A stretch of DNA of 64,000 nt from Longirhabdus pacifica (GCF_004115085.1 NZ_QXJP01000006.1:145891-209890), one strand, 5' to 3'. Shown: positions 40,283 through 50,360, counted from the first letter of the stretch. The notes: generated by a model not told the origin, from the letters alone. Numbers and translations: made by a program.

Positions 40283-41938
40283 ATGGACGATATGTTTGAT
40301 AAAGAAAAAAATCAAAACGTAGATAATGAAAAAAACGAAAAAAACCATAACATGCAAGAAAACAAATCGAATACGCAAGAAGATCAATCTAACTTGCAGC
40401 AACATGAACATTCAAAAATAGATGCTCACCAACAAGATGAAAATGAAAAGAGTCATCTTGATCCATTAGAAGATAAAAAGAGTGAAAGTACACTTCAAAG
40501 CGAACAGGATGAAATGACTTCATCATACTATTATGCTAGCGGTTCATTTCGCGAAACGACTTCGCAATTTCATGGTGAACTCCATAAAAATGACGAGCAG
40601 CATGCATCATCTTCTGGTGAGAGTGAAAAAGTCATGGAACCAAATTCTGATAATACTATTTCTATCTATCCAACATCACCTAAAACGGATACGGATGTGA
40701 ATAAAGTAACAGGTCATTATACTTATCAAAAGAAACCGAGATCTAGTTTTAAAAGCATGTTTGCTTCTTTTATGGTGGGTGTTCTAGTAGTAGGGACGTT
40801 AATGTTCTCAGCTGACTACTTTAACTGGTTCACGAATAGTACAAACCAATCCATCAACTATAGTAATTCAACTACAGGAAATAGTAGCAGTCCCATTAGT
40901 ACGGCTGCTTTTAATCCATTTGCTGATGAAAACACGATAGCAAACATTGTGGATCAAACATCACAATCAGTGGTGAAAATTGAAACATATGCGCAGCAAA
41001 GTAACTCTAATTTGCGAAGTCGTGATGATATATTTAATTATTTTTTCGGTAACAATGATGGACAGTCTGATAACAACAGTTCAGACTATGTGCAGACAGG
41101 ATTAGGATCAGGATTTATTTTCGATGCAGAAGGATATATACTAACGAATCAGCACGTGATTGATGGTGCTGAAAATATCGTTGTTAAGATAGATGGATAT
41201 GCAGAACCATTTGAAGCCGAGTTGCTAGGTTCGGATTTTGACTTGGATCTTGCTGTATTGAAAATACAAGGAGATGAACCATTCCCAATGTTAACTTTTG
41301 GCGATTCCGATGCATTACGCGTTGGGGAGTGGGTAACCGCAATTGGAAATCCAGTTGGGTTTGACCACACGGTAAGCGTGGGTGTAATCAGCGCGAAAGA
41401 GCGGGAAATTAATATAGGTAGTTTAGACGGTGCACCTAGAAATTATGAGCATTTATTGCAAACAGATGCTTCTATTAATCCTGGTAATTCTGGAGGGCCA
41501 CTTCTAAACTTAAATGGTGAAGTCATTGGAGTCAATACTGCAGTTAGTACAGAAGCGCAAGGTATTGGATTTGCTATTTCCTCTAACATTATTCTGGACG
41601 TGATTGAGCCATTAAAAAATAATGAGACGATCGCAAGACCATATATTGGCGTATATTTATCAGATGTGGAGGAAAAAGATCTCAGTACGCTTGGATTAGA
41701 AAGTACAGAAGGAACTTATATTACTCAAATTATGCAAAATACGCCTGCAAGTAAAGCGGGGCTACAAGCTGGAGATTTCGTTATTGAAGTGAACGGAAAC
41801 AAAATTGAGAACACTGAACAATTTGTCGATACGATCGGTGACTTGCAAATTGGTGCAAAAACAAATTTAGTTGTACTCCGTGATGGCAATGAATATGATG
41901 TTATCGTGATTATTGGAGATAAGAGCGAATATCAGTAA
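40283..41938 (+). CDS. htrA: HtrA/DegP-like membrane-anchored serine protease
   Basis: A 551-residue protease of family S1C that degrades misfolded exported proteins. A long hydrophilic, Gln/Asp/Glu/Lys-rich cytoplasmic segment (about 1-160) precedes one membrane helix (about 168-186), so the protease faces the wall. The catalytic triad is H291 (NQHVIDGAE), D322 (DLDLAVLKI) and S403 (GNSGGPL). A single PDZ domain fills about 455-545. ATG 40283 follows AAAGGAGGAG; upstream in-frame starts overlap that site. A two-component pair lies downstream, as the CssRS system is linked to htrA in B. subtilis, but there is a 311-bp gap with a terminator. Confidence 0.93.
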   Translation: MDDMFDKEKNQNVDNEKNEKNHNMQENKSNTQEDQSNLQQHEHSKIDAHQQDENEKSHLDPLEDKKSESTLQSEQDEMTSSYYYASGSFRETTSQFHGELHKNDEQHASSSGESEKVMEPNSDNTISIYPTSPKTDTDVNKVTGHYTYQKKPRSSFKSMFASFMVGVLVVGTLMFSADYFNWFTNSTNQSINYSNSTTGNSSSPISTAAFNPFADENTIANIVDQTSQSVVKIETYAQQSNSNLRSRDDIFNYFFGNNDGQSDNNSSDYVQTGLGSGFIFDAEGYILTNQHVIDGAENIVVKIDGYAEPFEAELLGSDFDLDLAVLKIQGDEPFPMLTFGDSDALRVGEWVTAIGNPVGFDHTVSVGVISAKEREINIGSLDGAPRNYEHLLQTDASINPGNSGGPLLNLNGEVIGVNTAVSTEAQGIGFAISSNIILDVIEPLKNNETIARPYIGVYLSDVEEKDLSTLGLESTEGTYITQIMQNTPASKAGLQAGDFVIEVNGNKIENTEQFVDTIGDLQIGAKTNLVVLRDGNEYDVIVIIGDKSEYQ

Positions 41939-42169
41939 TATCTTTGATTATCCTTTTGCAAACACAACCTCATGTGTATATAATAAAGACAGTAGAGATG
42001 AGTTGAGATGAGATACGATTAGGAAAGCATAGTGTGGAATGACTTGATTGTATGATGGAAGTTGTATTTGGAAGGTTTAGTATTCTACATGAATAAGTAC
42101 AATATGATGGTGTGCGGCACAGCATCGTATTTCATATATGATATGATTGTAAAAACATGTTCTTATCTT

Positions 42170-42199
42170 AACCTCTACTGTCAAAAGTAGAGGTTTTTC
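42170..42199 (+). terminator. Terminator between htrA and the response regulator
   Basis: AACCTCTACT (42170-42179) pairs perfectly with AGTAGAGGTT (42186-42195), then TTTT. It lies 231 bp beyond htrA and 50 bp before the regulator. The stretch 41939-42169 is purine-rich at first and has a hairpin around GATGGTGTGCGGCACAGCATC-like bases near 42108-42128; a small RNA or a leader attenuator is possible. Confidence 0.85.
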
Positions 42200-42249
42200 A
42201 ACAATAAGAAATAATGTAGCTAATCGCTGTAGTTTGAGGTGTTGATAAT

Positions 42250-42942
42250 ATGGAAAAAGAACGAAATCAAATATTAGTTATTGATGATGATCAAAAAATT
42301 ACTTCTTTATTAAAACGAAGTTTAGCATTTGAAGGGTTTTTGGTTGAAACAGCTAATAACGGTGAAGAAGGTTTAAATAAAATAAGGTTTCACATGCCGG
42401 ATCTCATTATATTAGATGTTATGATGCCTAAATTGGACGGTCTTGAAGTATGTCGGCGTATTCGGGAAAGTGGAAGTCAAGTGCCTATCATGATGCTGAC
42501 TGCGAAAGATGAAATAAAGGACAAGGTAACGGGACTGGACATTGGGGCGGATGATTATATCGTAAAGCCATTTGCTTACGAAGAATTGTTGGCAAGAGTA
42601 AGAGCACTTTTGCGCCGTTTTTCAGGGAACGAAGATGCGCCAGTCATTTATCGTTTTGAGGATCTAGAGTTAAATGTGGATACGAGAGAATGTTTTAGAG
42701 ATCATCGAAAAGTTGAGTTGACGACAAAAGAATTTGAACTTCTTTATATGTTTTTAGAAAATGTAAATCGAGTGATGTCGAGAGATTTGATCATGGAGCG
42801 CATATGGGGTTTTGACTATAGCGGAGAATCGAATGTGTTAGAAGTGTACATCAATGCATTGAGGCAAAAAACGGAAGAACATGGTGGTCCACGCCTCATC
42901 AAAACAGTACGTGGCGCAGGTTATGTCATGAGGAGAGAGTAG
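42250..42942 (+). CDS. OmpR-family response regulator downstream of htrA
   Basis: A 230-residue response regulator with receiver (1-120: DDD pocket at the start, phospho-Asp in LILDVMMPKLDG, Lys in VKPFAYEELLAR) and winged-helix output domain (about 130-228, ending VRGAGYVMRR). Tightly linked to the kinase gene, which starts four bases after its stop. Resembles MprA/CssR/YkoG-type regulators; envelope stress is an inference from the htrA neighbour. Its leader contains the terminator at 42170. Confidence 0.92.
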   Translation: MEKERNQILVIDDDQKITSLLKRSLAFEGFLVETANNGEEGLNKIRFHMPDLIILDVMMPKLDGLEVCRRIRESGSQVPIMMLTAKDEIKDKVTGLDIGADDYIVKPFAYEELLARVRALLRRFSGNEDAPVIYRFEDLELNVDTRECFRDHRKVELTTKEFELLYMFLENVNRVMSRDLIMERIWGFDYSGESNVLEVYINALRQKTEEHGGPRLIKTVRGAGYVMRRE

Positions 42943-42946
42943 ATTT

Positions 42947-44440
42947 ATGTCTATCAGGATGAAGCTGACACTTTGGTACTCTGCATTATTGACCATCATT
43001 CTATTTATATTTGGTGTGAGTGTATACTTCATTTTACAAATCAGTCTGCTAAGTGATGTGAAGGACGACTTGAAAGTTAAAGGGGAAGAAGTGTTCCAAC
43101 AAACAGAATGGTATGTTTTTTTTAACAACTCCGTTTTGAATATACCTATTAATACATTTGGGGCGTTTGAATCGATATACTACTTGCAGGTCATTGATGA
43201 AAAGGGGAATATTCGTTTAGTTTCGGATTCACTTGATCAATTTGTGTTACCTTTTGATAAGGAGGATATTGAAAAGTTCAAACAATCTTCTCCCGCTACT
43301 CCATATTACAAAACGGTTCAGCTGGAGCATGGCCCTCATTTGATGGTGTATTATCAACCCATTTACGACAATCAACAAAATATGATCTTGATTCAAATTG
43401 CTAGAGAAATCGGAGATCAAATTAATTCATTAAATATTTTTAAGTGGACGTATAGTATTGCCGCCATAGCGATGATATCTTTCGCAGCTTCGATTGGCTG
43501 GTTTATGGCGAGAAAAGCACTCAAACCTATCGATCATGTCATTACGGTGACAGAGGAAATAGAGAGAACAGCGGATCTTCATAACCGCATTCAATACAAC
43601 GGCCCGAAAGATGAAATAGGCCGACTTATTTTAAAAATGAACGGTATGTTGGCACGAATACAAAAAGGATATAACGAACTAGAAGAATTGTATCGTTCAC
43701 AGCGCAGATTTGTTGCAGATGCATCCCATGAACTGCGAACCCCGCTTACTACCATTCGTGGAAATATGGAATTACTGTATAAAATGTTTGCTTCATATCA
43801 TGAACAAATTGTAGGTATAGAGGGGAACAAGGGGAATGAGCATAAAGAAATGATGATGGAGTCCATGCAGGACGTCGTTTCTGAAACGCAGAGGATGAGT
43901 CGGCTAATCAATGATATGCTTGCATTGGCTCGTGCAGACTCTGGTTACGAGATGCAAAAAAGTTGGATACCATCTGTTACGATTGTCAGTGAATGTCTCC
44001 GTCAGATCCCATTTATCCAAAAAGAAGACGGCGTAGAGTGGATAGTAGAAGACACAGATCGTTTGCAACACTATACGGTGTATGGTAATGAAGATTATGT
44101 AGTTCGTTTGCTGCTTATATTTATAGAAAATGCATTGAAATATACCGATGCAGGTCATGTTGCGCTGGGTTTTCAATTACAGTCTGACAAAGTGGGATTT
44201 GTTATTGAAGATACGGGCATCGGTATAGCGAAAGAACAAATTCCTTATATATTTGATCGTTATTATCGCGCTGACCAATCACGAGGGGAAAAACCAGGAA
44301 CAGGTTTAGGTTTATCCATAGCAAAGTGGATTATTGACCAGCATGATGGATCAGTGGAAGTGAGAACCGTAGTCAACAAAGGAACTACGTTTATTATATG
44401 GCTGCCTGCTATGATGAAGTCGGAAGAGAACGAAGAATAA
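42947..44440 (+). CDS. Sensor histidine kinase (partner of the regulator at 42250)
   Basis: A 497-residue membrane kinase. TM1 (about 10-32), an extracytoplasmic domain of about 130 residues, TM2 (about 165-187), HAMP (about 188-240), HisKA with phospho-His in ADASHELRTPLTTIRGN, and HATPase with N box IENALKYT, DTGIGIAKEQ and GTGLGLSIAKW. The stretch between the H box and the next helix is slightly long (EGNKGNEHKEMM insertion). ATG 42947 starts four bases after the regulator stop. Signal unknown; ispH follows after 39 bp and may be cotranscribed. Confidence 0.92.
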   Translation: MSIRMKLTLWYSALLTIILFIFGVSVYFILQISLLSDVKDDLKVKGEEVFQQTEWYVFFNNSVLNIPINTFGAFESIYYLQVIDEKGNIRLVSDSLDQFVLPFDKEDIEKFKQSSPATPYYKTVQLEHGPHLMVYYQPIYDNQQNMILIQIAREIGDQINSLNIFKWTYSIAAIAMISFAASIGWFMARKALKPIDHVITVTEEIERTADLHNRIQYNGPKDEIGRLILKMNGMLARIQKGYNELEELYRSQRRFVADASHELRTPLTTIRGNMELLYKMFASYHEQIVGIEGNKGNEHKEMMMESMQDVVSETQRMSRLINDMLALARADSGYEMQKSWIPSVTIVSECLRQIPFIQKEDGVEWIVEDTDRLQHYTVYGNEDYVVRLLLIFIENALKYTDAGHVALGFQLQSDKVGFVIEDTGIGIAKEQIPYIFDRYYRADQSRGEKPGTGLGLSIAKWIIDQHDGSVEVRTVVNKGTTFIIWLPAMMKSEENEE

Positions 44441-44479
44441 TGAAGCATAAATATGAAACAGTAAAGAGGAGGAAGTAAC

Positions 44480-45433
44480 ATGAATGTGGTTAAAATTTCA
44501 CCAAGGGGTTATTGTTACGGGGTTGTTGATGCGATGGTACTTGCGATGAAAACCGCAAAAAATCTTGATTTACCGAGGCCGATTTATATATTAGGTATGA
44601 TAGTGCACAATAATCATGTCACTAAGGCGTTTGAAGAGGAAGAAATTATTACATTAGATGGGCCAGATCGGTTAGCTATTTTAGACCAAGTCACGAAAGG
44701 AACCGTTATTTTTACTGCACATGGCGTATCACCAGAAGTGAGGAAAAAGGCGAGAGATAAAGGTCTTACTGTGGTGGATGCCACATGTCCTGATGTAACA
44801 AGAACGCATGACTTAATTCGAGAGAAAACATCCGAAGGATATGAAATTATTTATATTGGAAAAAAAGGACATCCTGAACCTGAGGGGGCCGTTGGTATTT
44901 GTCCAGATCATGTGCATCTGATTGAAAATGAGTCGGAAATAGCAGCGCTGGATATTGACCCAAATAAGATCATTATTACGAATCAAACCACGATGAGTCA
45001 GTGGGATATTAATGATATTATACAGTCACTAATAAAAAAATATCCAAAAGCCGAGATCCATAATGAAATATGTTTGGCGACACAAGTTAGGCAAGAGGCA
45101 GTGGCAGAACAAGCGAAGGAAGCTGATCTAGTCATTGTTGTTGGAGATCCGAGAAGTAACAACTCCAATCGACTTGCACAAGTATCGGAAGAAATAGCGG
45201 GCGTCAAAGCGTATCGCATTGCAGATGTAACAGAAGTGAAACAAGAGTGGCTTTTATCTAAACGAAAAGTAGCGGTAACTTCAGGAGCATCTACTCCAAC
45301 ACTCATTACGAAGGAAGTTATACATTACGTCACTCAGTTTGATGAACATGATAAAGATACATGGGAGATTAAAAGAACGGTAAACCCAAGCAAAATCCTA
45401 CCTAAAGTCAAAAATAAAAAATACTCCACATAA
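44480..45433 (+). CDS. ispH: 4-hydroxy-3-methylbut-2-enyl diphosphate reductase IspH
   Basis: A 317-residue iron-sulfur enzyme, the last step of the MEP isoprenoid pathway, making IPP and DMAPP. The three cluster cysteines are in [14 protein letters not shown] and NEICLAT. Other family motifs are [35 protein letters not shown] and SGASTPT. ATG 44480 follows AGAGGAGG. Its product feeds menaquinone side chains and undecaprenyl phosphate. It lies 39 bp from the kinase gene without a clear separate promoter. Confidence 0.95.
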   Translation: MNVVKISPRGYCYGVVDAMVLAMKTAKNLDLPRPIYILGMIVHNNHVTKAFEEEEIITLDGPDRLAILDQVTKGTVIFTAHGVSPEVRKKARDKGLTVVDATCPDVTRTHDLIREKTSEGYEIIYIGKKGHPEPEGAVGICPDHVHLIENESEIAALDIDPNKIIITNQTTMSQWDINDIIQSLIKKYPKAEIHNEICLATQVRQEAVAEQAKEADLVIVVGDPRSNNSNRLAQVSEEIAGVKAYRIADVTEVKQEWLLSKRKVAVTSGASTPTLITKEVIHYVTQFDEHDKDTWEIKRTVNPSKILPKVKNKKYST

Positions 45434-45454
45434 GCACTTTTACGATGATTATGC

Positions 45455-45483
45455 TTGACGGAATGATGGAAATAAGATATAGT
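45455..45483 (+). promoter_or_regulatory. aroF promoter
   Basis: TTGACG (45455-45460), 17 bp, TATAGT (45478-45483), about 90 bp before aroF. Confidence 0.8.
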
Positions 45484-45574
45484 TTCTTTATTAGTTAAAA
45501 GCGTAGAAGCGTAGAAGCATATAAGCGTTGAAGTAAAACAGACTATAAAAGGGCTAGAATGGGAGTGTTTAACA

Positions 45575-46603
45575 ATGATCGCAATTACATCAAATACGGT
45601 ATCCGGAGAGAGAATCCAAGAAATAGTAAATCACATTGAACAATTCGGAGTTCAAGCACATGTTTCCAAAGGTATGGATCGAACGGTTATTGGTATTATT
45701 GGAAAAGGGGAGCCAACATTGGCAGAGCAGTTAAGACAAATGAAAGATGTGGAACAAGTCATTAAAATTTCAAAATCATATAAATTGGCTAGTCGTGATT
45801 TCCATCCGGACAATACGGTTATTAACATTAAAGGTGTTGAAATTGGAGGAGACCAACTCGTTGTGATGGGAGGTCCTTGCGCCGTTGAAACACCTGAGCA
45901 AATTGACGAAATTGCAAAATTAGTGAAACAAGCGGGAGGACAAGTTTTACGAGGTGGAGCTTTCAAACCGAGAACAGGCCCATACAGTTTCCAAGGCGTA
46001 GGGGTAGAAGGTTTGGAAATGATGGCAGAAGCAGGGAAAAAACACGGATTATTGACCATTACGGAAGTTATGACTCCAGAATATGTCAATGTATGTGCTG
46101 AATATGCAGATATTTTGCAAGTTGGAACAAGAAACATGCAGAATTTTGACTTGCTTCGTAAGCTTGGAGAAAGCGATACACCAGTATTGCTGAAGCGTGG
46201 TTTTAGCTCCACTTACGATGAATTCCTTAATGCAGCGGAGTACATTTTAGCAGGCGGAAATCCAAATGTTATGCTTTGTGAAAGAGGCATTCGTACGTTT
46301 GAAACATATACAAGAAATACACTAGATCTAACAGCGATCCCAGTATTACAACAGCTAAGTCACCTTCCTGTTATTTCTGATCCAAGTCATGGAACAGGCA
46401 GACGTGAGTTAGTAGAGACGATGTCTAAGGCATCCGTTGCTGCTGGAGCAAATGGACTTATTATTGAAATGCATACAGACCCAGATAATTCAATGACTGG
46501 TGATGGTGTGCAATCTCTGTTCCCAGATCAATTTGCTAACTTGCTTGTAGACTTAAAGAAGGTAGCAGAGGCTGTAGGTCTTAAATTTGACGCAGTAAAA
46601 TAA
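45575..46603 (+). CDS. aroF: DAHP synthase AroF (3-deoxy-7-phosphoheptulonate synthase, type I-beta)
   Basis: A 342-residue enzyme that joins phosphoenolpyruvate and erythrose-4-phosphate in the first step of aromatic amino acid synthesis. An N-terminal ferredoxin-like regulatory domain (about 1-70) precedes the TIM-barrel (about 80-335). Active-site motifs are [33 protein letters not shown] and [11 protein letters not shown] with metal ligands Cys, His and Glu/Asp. The N-terminal domain type is that of Thermotoga and Bacillales enzymes, commonly inhibited by tyrosine/phenylalanine or prephenate. It has its own promoter and terminator. Confidence 0.95.
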   Translation: MIAITSNTVSGERIQEIVNHIEQFGVQAHVSKGMDRTVIGIIGKGEPTLAEQLRQMKDVEQVIKISKSYKLASRDFHPDNTVINIKGVEIGGDQLVVMGGPCAVETPEQIDEIAKLVKQAGGQVLRGGAFKPRTGPYSFQGVGVEGLEMMAEAGKKHGLLTITEVMTPEYVNVCAEYADILQVGTRNMQNFDLLRKLGESDTPVLLKRGFSSTYDEFLNAAEYILAGGNPNVMLCERGIRTFETYTRNTLDLTAIPVLQQLSHLPVISDPSHGTGRRELVETMSKASVAAGANGLIIEMHTDPDNSMTGDGVQSLFPDQFANLLVDLKKVAEAVGLKFDAVK

Positions 46604-46628
46604 AATTTAAAATGTTCATGCATAAGTA

Positions 46629-46677
46629 AGCTCTCATTTTTATATTCTAGTTGAGGATATGGAAATGAGGGCTTTTT
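46629..46677 (+). terminator. Terminator of aroF
   Basis: AGCTCTCATTT pairs with AAATGAGGGCT (one wobble) and is followed by five T. Confidence 0.88.
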
Positions 46678-46705
46678 GTACTTTAATACTAAAGATTTTC
46701 ATTAA

Positions 46706-46722
46706 TGTCATTATATCTTACA
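46706..46722 (+). promoter_or_regulatory. GlnR/TnrA box upstream of glnA
   Basis: TGTCATTATATCTTACA fits the consensus TGTNA-N7-TNACA exactly. Its centre lies about 72 bp upstream of the predicted glnA start of transcription, a position that suits activation as well as repression. Confidence 0.8.
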
Positions 46723-46750
46723 TAGTTTAAAAAAATACCTTACATCAGTA

Positions 46751-46779
46751 TTGACGGACATCATAAACTTCCATATAAT
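46751..46779 (+). promoter_or_regulatory. glnA promoter
   Basis: TTGACG (46751-46756), 17 bp, TATAAT (46774-46779). Near-perfect sigma-A promoter with a leader of about 60 bases. Confidence 0.88.
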
Positions 46780-46846
46780 AAACGACAATATAGCAAAAGA
46801 ACAGAAGTTAAATAAAAATGCTTGAGGTTACGGGGAGGAATTATCA

Positions 46847-48271
46847 ATGACAGTTCAGTTGGTGCTAGAGACCATCGCAGAAAATAGTTTGGAATGGGTA
46901 GACTTTAGATTTACAGATTTATCAGGTAAAGCACATCATATTAGCGTTCCAGCAGGGGAAGTGGATGCAGAAACGTTTAAACTTGGTGTTGCTTTTGATG
47001 GATCTTCTATACCCGGATTTCGTGGAATTGAAGAATCTGATATGGTGATGATGCCAGATCCACAATCTTGTTACATTGATCCGTTCACAGCACATCCAAC
47101 GCTAGTCGTGATGTGTAATATATATACGCCTGAAGGCGAGCTTTACGATCGTGATCCTAGAGCGATTGCACAAAAAGCAGAAAAGTTTCTTCAATCAAGT
47201 GGAGTCGGAACTACTGCATTCTTTGCACCGGAGTCGGAATTTTTTGTGTTTGATGATGTAAGATTTTCAAGTGAGCAGCATACTTCTTTTTATAGCGTAG
47301 ATTCGGAAGAAGCTGCATGGAATACGGGTAGAAAAGAAGAAGGTGGTAACCTTTCCTTTAAAGTAGGTCATAAAGGTGGTTATGTACCGGTCTCACCTAC
47401 AGATTCTTTGCAAGATATACGAAGTGAGATTTGTAGAATATTAGATGAAACAGGATTAACGATAGAGCGTCATCATCATGAAGTAGCGACAGCTGGACAA
47501 TGTGAGATTAATTTCCGATTTGATACGTTAACAAAAACAGCTGACAACTTGATGAAATACAAATATATTGTAGCTAACACAGCGAGACAATATGGCAAAA
47601 CAGCCACGTTTATGCCGAAGCCTATATTTGGGGACAACGGTAGTGGAATGCATACACATCAAAGTATTTTTGATGGAGATACGCCATTATTTTACGATAA
47701 AGACGGATATGCAAATATGAGTGAAACAGCATTATACTACATCGGAGGTATTTTGCATCACGCACCTGCATTGATTGCATTAACCAATCCAAGTACAAAC
47801 TCTTTCAAGCGTCTAGTGCCTGGTTACGAAGCACCTGTTAACCTTGTATTCTCAAAAGGAAATCGTTCTGCTGCAGTACGTATTCCGATTGCAGCTGTAT
47901 CACCAAAAGGAAGCCGTATTGAGTTTAGAACACCTGACTCTACATCAAACCCATACCTTGCATTCTCAGCAATGCTGTTAGCTGGTTTAGACGGAATCAA
48001 AAATAAAATCGATCCAAGAAAGCTTGGCTATGGTCCGCTAGATAAAAATATTTATGAGTTATCTGCGGAAGATAAGAAAGAAATTCGCAGTGTACCGACT
48101 AGCTTAGCAGAAGCATTGGATGCACTAGAAGAAGACTATGAATTTTTAACAAACGGAGACGTATTCTCCAAAGATTTCATAGATAACTATATTAGTTATA
48201 AACGCGAAGAAGTAAAAGAAGTGGATATTAGAACACATCCACATGAATTTCAATTGTACTTCGATTGCTAA
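46847..48271 (+). CDS. glnA: Glutamine synthetase type I, beta subtype
   Basis: A 474-residue enzyme making glutamine from glutamate, ammonia and ATP. It carries the GSI signatures FDGSSIPGF, PESEFFVFDD, HHHEVATAGQCEI, MPKPIFGDNGSGMHTHQS and NRSAAVRIP. Length and the roughly 25-residue insertion after FFVFDDVRF mark the beta subtype found in proteobacteria and cyanobacteria; Bacillus GlnA is the alpha subtype of about 444 residues. Y403 in KNIYELSAEDKKEI corresponds to the tyrosine that is adenylylated in E. coli. No glnR or glnE gene adjoins it. Control is indicated by the perfect GlnR/TnrA box upstream. Confidence 0.95.
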   Translation: MTVQLVLETIAENSLEWVDFRFTDLSGKAHHISVPAGEVDAETFKLGVAFDGSSIPGFRGIEESDMVMMPDPQSCYIDPFTAHPTLVVMCNIYTPEGELYDRDPRAIAQKAEKFLQSSGVGTTAFFAPESEFFVFDDVRFSSEQHTSFYSVDSEEAAWNTGRKEEGGNLSFKVGHKGGYVPVSPTDSLQDIRSEICRILDETGLTIERHHHEVATAGQCEINFRFDTLTKTADNLMKYKYIVANTARQYGKTATFMPKPIFGDNGSGMHTHQSIFDGDTPLFYDKDGYANMSETALYYIGGILHHAPALIALTNPSTNSFKRLVPGYEAPVNLVFSKGNRSAAVRIPIAAVSPKGSRIEFRTPDSTSNPYLAFSAMLLAGLDGIKNKIDPRKLGYGPLDKNIYELSAEDKKEIRSVPTSLAEALDALEEDYEFLTNGDVFSKDFIDNYISYKREEVKEVDIRTHPHEFQLYFDC

Positions 48272-48304
48272 TTTGTTTTGACTATACATGAAGTGGATAA
48301 AAAG

Positions 48305-48333
48305 CTCTCTCCTTGTTGAAGGAGGGAGTTTTC
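48305..48333 (+). terminator. Terminator of glnA
   Basis: CTCTCTCCTT pairs with AAGGAGGGAG (one wobble), loop GTTG, then TTTTC. Confidence 0.88.
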
Positions 48334-48418
48334 ATTTAGATGTCATAATCATTTCATTTGAATCTGCAACAACAACTTGATAAAATAACGTTAAATAAAA
48401 ATAAGGTGGGGAACAGGA

Positions 48419-49495
48419 ATGGGAGAGAGGGCATATAATTTCAACGCAGGACCAGCAGCATTACCATTAGAAGTGTTAGAGAAAGCGCAGCAAGAATTTG
48501 TGAACTATAAACAAAGCGGTATGTCAATTATGGAAGTATCCCATCGCAGTAAAGAATATGATGAAGTGCATGAACAAGCTCAAAGTTTGTTAAAGGAACT
48601 GCTAAACATACCAAGCAACTATAAAGTGTTGTTTTTACAGGGCGGTGCAAGTGGTCAATTTGCTATGTTGCCAATGAATCTGGTTAAACCAAAGCAAACA
48701 GCAGCCTACGTATTGACAGGGAGCTGGGCGAAAAAGGCGTATAGCGAGGCAAAACAAGTTTGTAATAGCAGCATAATAGCTAGCGGAGAAACATGTAACT
48801 GGACTGGAATTCCAGAGTTTCATGCTGTGGACATGCCTGAAGATACAGCATACATTCATATTACTTCCAACGAAACAATTGGAGGCATTCAGTATAAAGA
48901 TTTTCCAGAAAGTAACGGTATTCCATTAGTAGCTGATATGTCTAGCGATATATTATCTCGACAACTAGACGTTTCTAAGTTTGGTGTTATTTATGCTGGA
49001 GCTCAAAAAAATCTTGGTCCATCTGGGGTCACGCTGGTGATCATAAGAGAGGATTTAATAGAAGATAACGAACATTTACCTACCATATATCGCTATGCAA
49101 CACATGCTAGCAGCAGCTCTTTGTATCATACTCCGCCCGTTTATTCCATTTATATGGTAAAATTGGTACTGGAATGGATTAAAGAACAAGGCGGAGTTGC
49201 AGCGATAGAAAAAAAGAATAAAGAAAAAGCACAATGTTTATATGATGTGATTGATCATATGAAAGACATGTATCACGGTGTGGCATCTCCTGCATATCGT
49301 TCCAACATGAATGTCACGTTCCGTCTTGCTAATGAGCAACTTGAAAGTGAATTCATACAACAATCTGCTAAGCAAGGTTTTATAGGGTTAAAAGGACACC
49401 GCAGTGTGGGTGGACTAAGAGCTTCTATATACAATGCTGTTCCATATGAAAATTGTGTGGCTTTATCTCGTTTCATGAAAGAATTTTCTAGATAG
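48419..49495 (+). CDS. serC: Phosphoserine aminotransferase SerC
   Basis: A 358-residue class V aminotransferase, PLP-dependent, which makes 3-phosphoserine from phosphohydroxypyruvate and glutamate in serine synthesis. Motifs: NFNAGPAALP at the start, MEVSHRSKEYD, LFLQGGASGQFAMLPMNL, DMSSDILSR and the PLP lysine in YAGAQKNLGPSGVT. The C-terminus has GHRSVGGLRASIYNA. ATG 48419 follows AAGGTGGGG. It follows glnA but after a terminator, so it is probably its own unit; both enzymes handle glutamate. Confidence 0.96.
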   Translation: MGERAYNFNAGPAALPLEVLEKAQQEFVNYKQSGMSIMEVSHRSKEYDEVHEQAQSLLKELLNIPSNYKVLFLQGGASGQFAMLPMNLVKPKQTAAYVLTGSWAKKAYSEAKQVCNSSIIASGETCNWTGIPEFHAVDMPEDTAYIHITSNETIGGIQYKDFPESNGIPLVADMSSDILSRQLDVSKFGVIYAGAQKNLGPSGVTLVIIREDLIEDNEHLPTIYRYATHASSSSLYHTPPVYSIYMVKLVLEWIKEQGGVAAIEKKNKEKAQCLYDVIDHMKDMYHGVASPAYRSNMNVTFRLANEQLESEFIQQSAKQGFIGLKGHRSVGGLRASIYNAVPYENCVALSRFMKEFSR

Positions 49496-49580
49496 TCAAC
49501 AATCAAGATGAAGTAGAGCTGATGAAACGAACATGACAGTTCGCTATACATAAATAATGTTCGTGATGTGTGATGGTTTA

Positions 49581-50324
49581 TTACGTATGATGGATAGTTT
49601 CTTTCTTTTCATGCAATGTATTAGGTGCAGGAGGAGATACTAACTTGTATCCGACACTTCTAACCGTTAAAATATACTGAGGGTTGCGGGCATTGACTTC
49701 AATCTTATCTCTAAGATGACTAATATGCACATCCACAATCCTCGTATCACCTAGGAAATGATAATCCCAGATCCCATGAAGCAGTTGCTTTCTGCTGAGT
49801 GCTTTTCCTTCGTATTTGCTTAAAAACAATAGCAAATCGAATTCCTTGGGTGTGAGTTCTATTCGATTTCCAGCAAAGGTGACTTCTTTCTGGTCTTGAT
49901 GAATACACAATTCACCTATTTGCAGCGGACCGTTATCTTCCATTGTTGGCATCTTTTCTAAACGACGGAAAATCGCTTTAATACGAGATATTAATTCCTG
50001 TGGGCTGAATGGTTTGGTCATGTAATCATCAGCACCGCTGTTAAGGCCAGTAATTTTATCAGAAGTATCTTGCATCGCGGTTAGCATAATAATAGGAATT
50101 TCACTTTTTTGTTCTCGAAGTGTTTGACATACTTCCAGACCATTTATTTTTGGAAGCATCAAATCTAATACGATGAGTGCAGGTCGAAACTGCTTAATGG
50201 ATTCAAAGACAGCTTGCCCATCATAGACACATTTTACTTCGTACCCTGCTAATTTAAGATTGAATTCAATTAACATGGAGATGGATGGTTCATCATCTAC
50301 AACTAATATTCTTTTCTTTTGCAT
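49581..50324 (-). CDS. Orphan OmpR/PhoP-like response regulator
   Basis: A 247-residue regulator with receiver (1-122; DDE pocket, phospho-Asp in LIVLDLMLPKING, Lys in TKPFSPQELISR) and winged-helix domain (about 135-232; HLRDKIEVNARNPQYILTVR). A short extra tail rich in Pro, Lys and His follows the winged helix. No kinase gene is adjacent on either side, so its partner must be encoded elsewhere. The sequence is of the PhoP/YycF style. ATG 50324 follows AAAGGAG. A Fur-like palindrome is 37 bp upstream. Confidence 0.9.
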   Translation of the reverse strand: MQKKRILVVDDEPSISMLIEFNLKLAGYEVKCVYDGQAVFESIKQFRPALIVLDLMLPKINGLEVCQTLREQKSEIPIIMLTAMQDTSDKITGLNSGADDYMTKPFSPQELISRIKAIFRRLEKMPTMEDNGPLQIGELCIHQDQKEVTFAGNRIELTPKEFDLLLFLSKYEGKALSRKQLLHGIWDYHFLGDTRIVDVHISHLRDKIEVNARNPQYILTVRSVGYKLVSPPAPNTLHEKKETIHHT

Positions 50325-50360
50325 TTTACAACATCTCCTTTAATTGTAGTATTATGAAAA

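Noticed and set aside
45501..45534. Short tandem GCGTAGAA repeats before aroF
   Set aside because: Only two exact copies plus a degenerate one; most likely chance or slippage, no known function.
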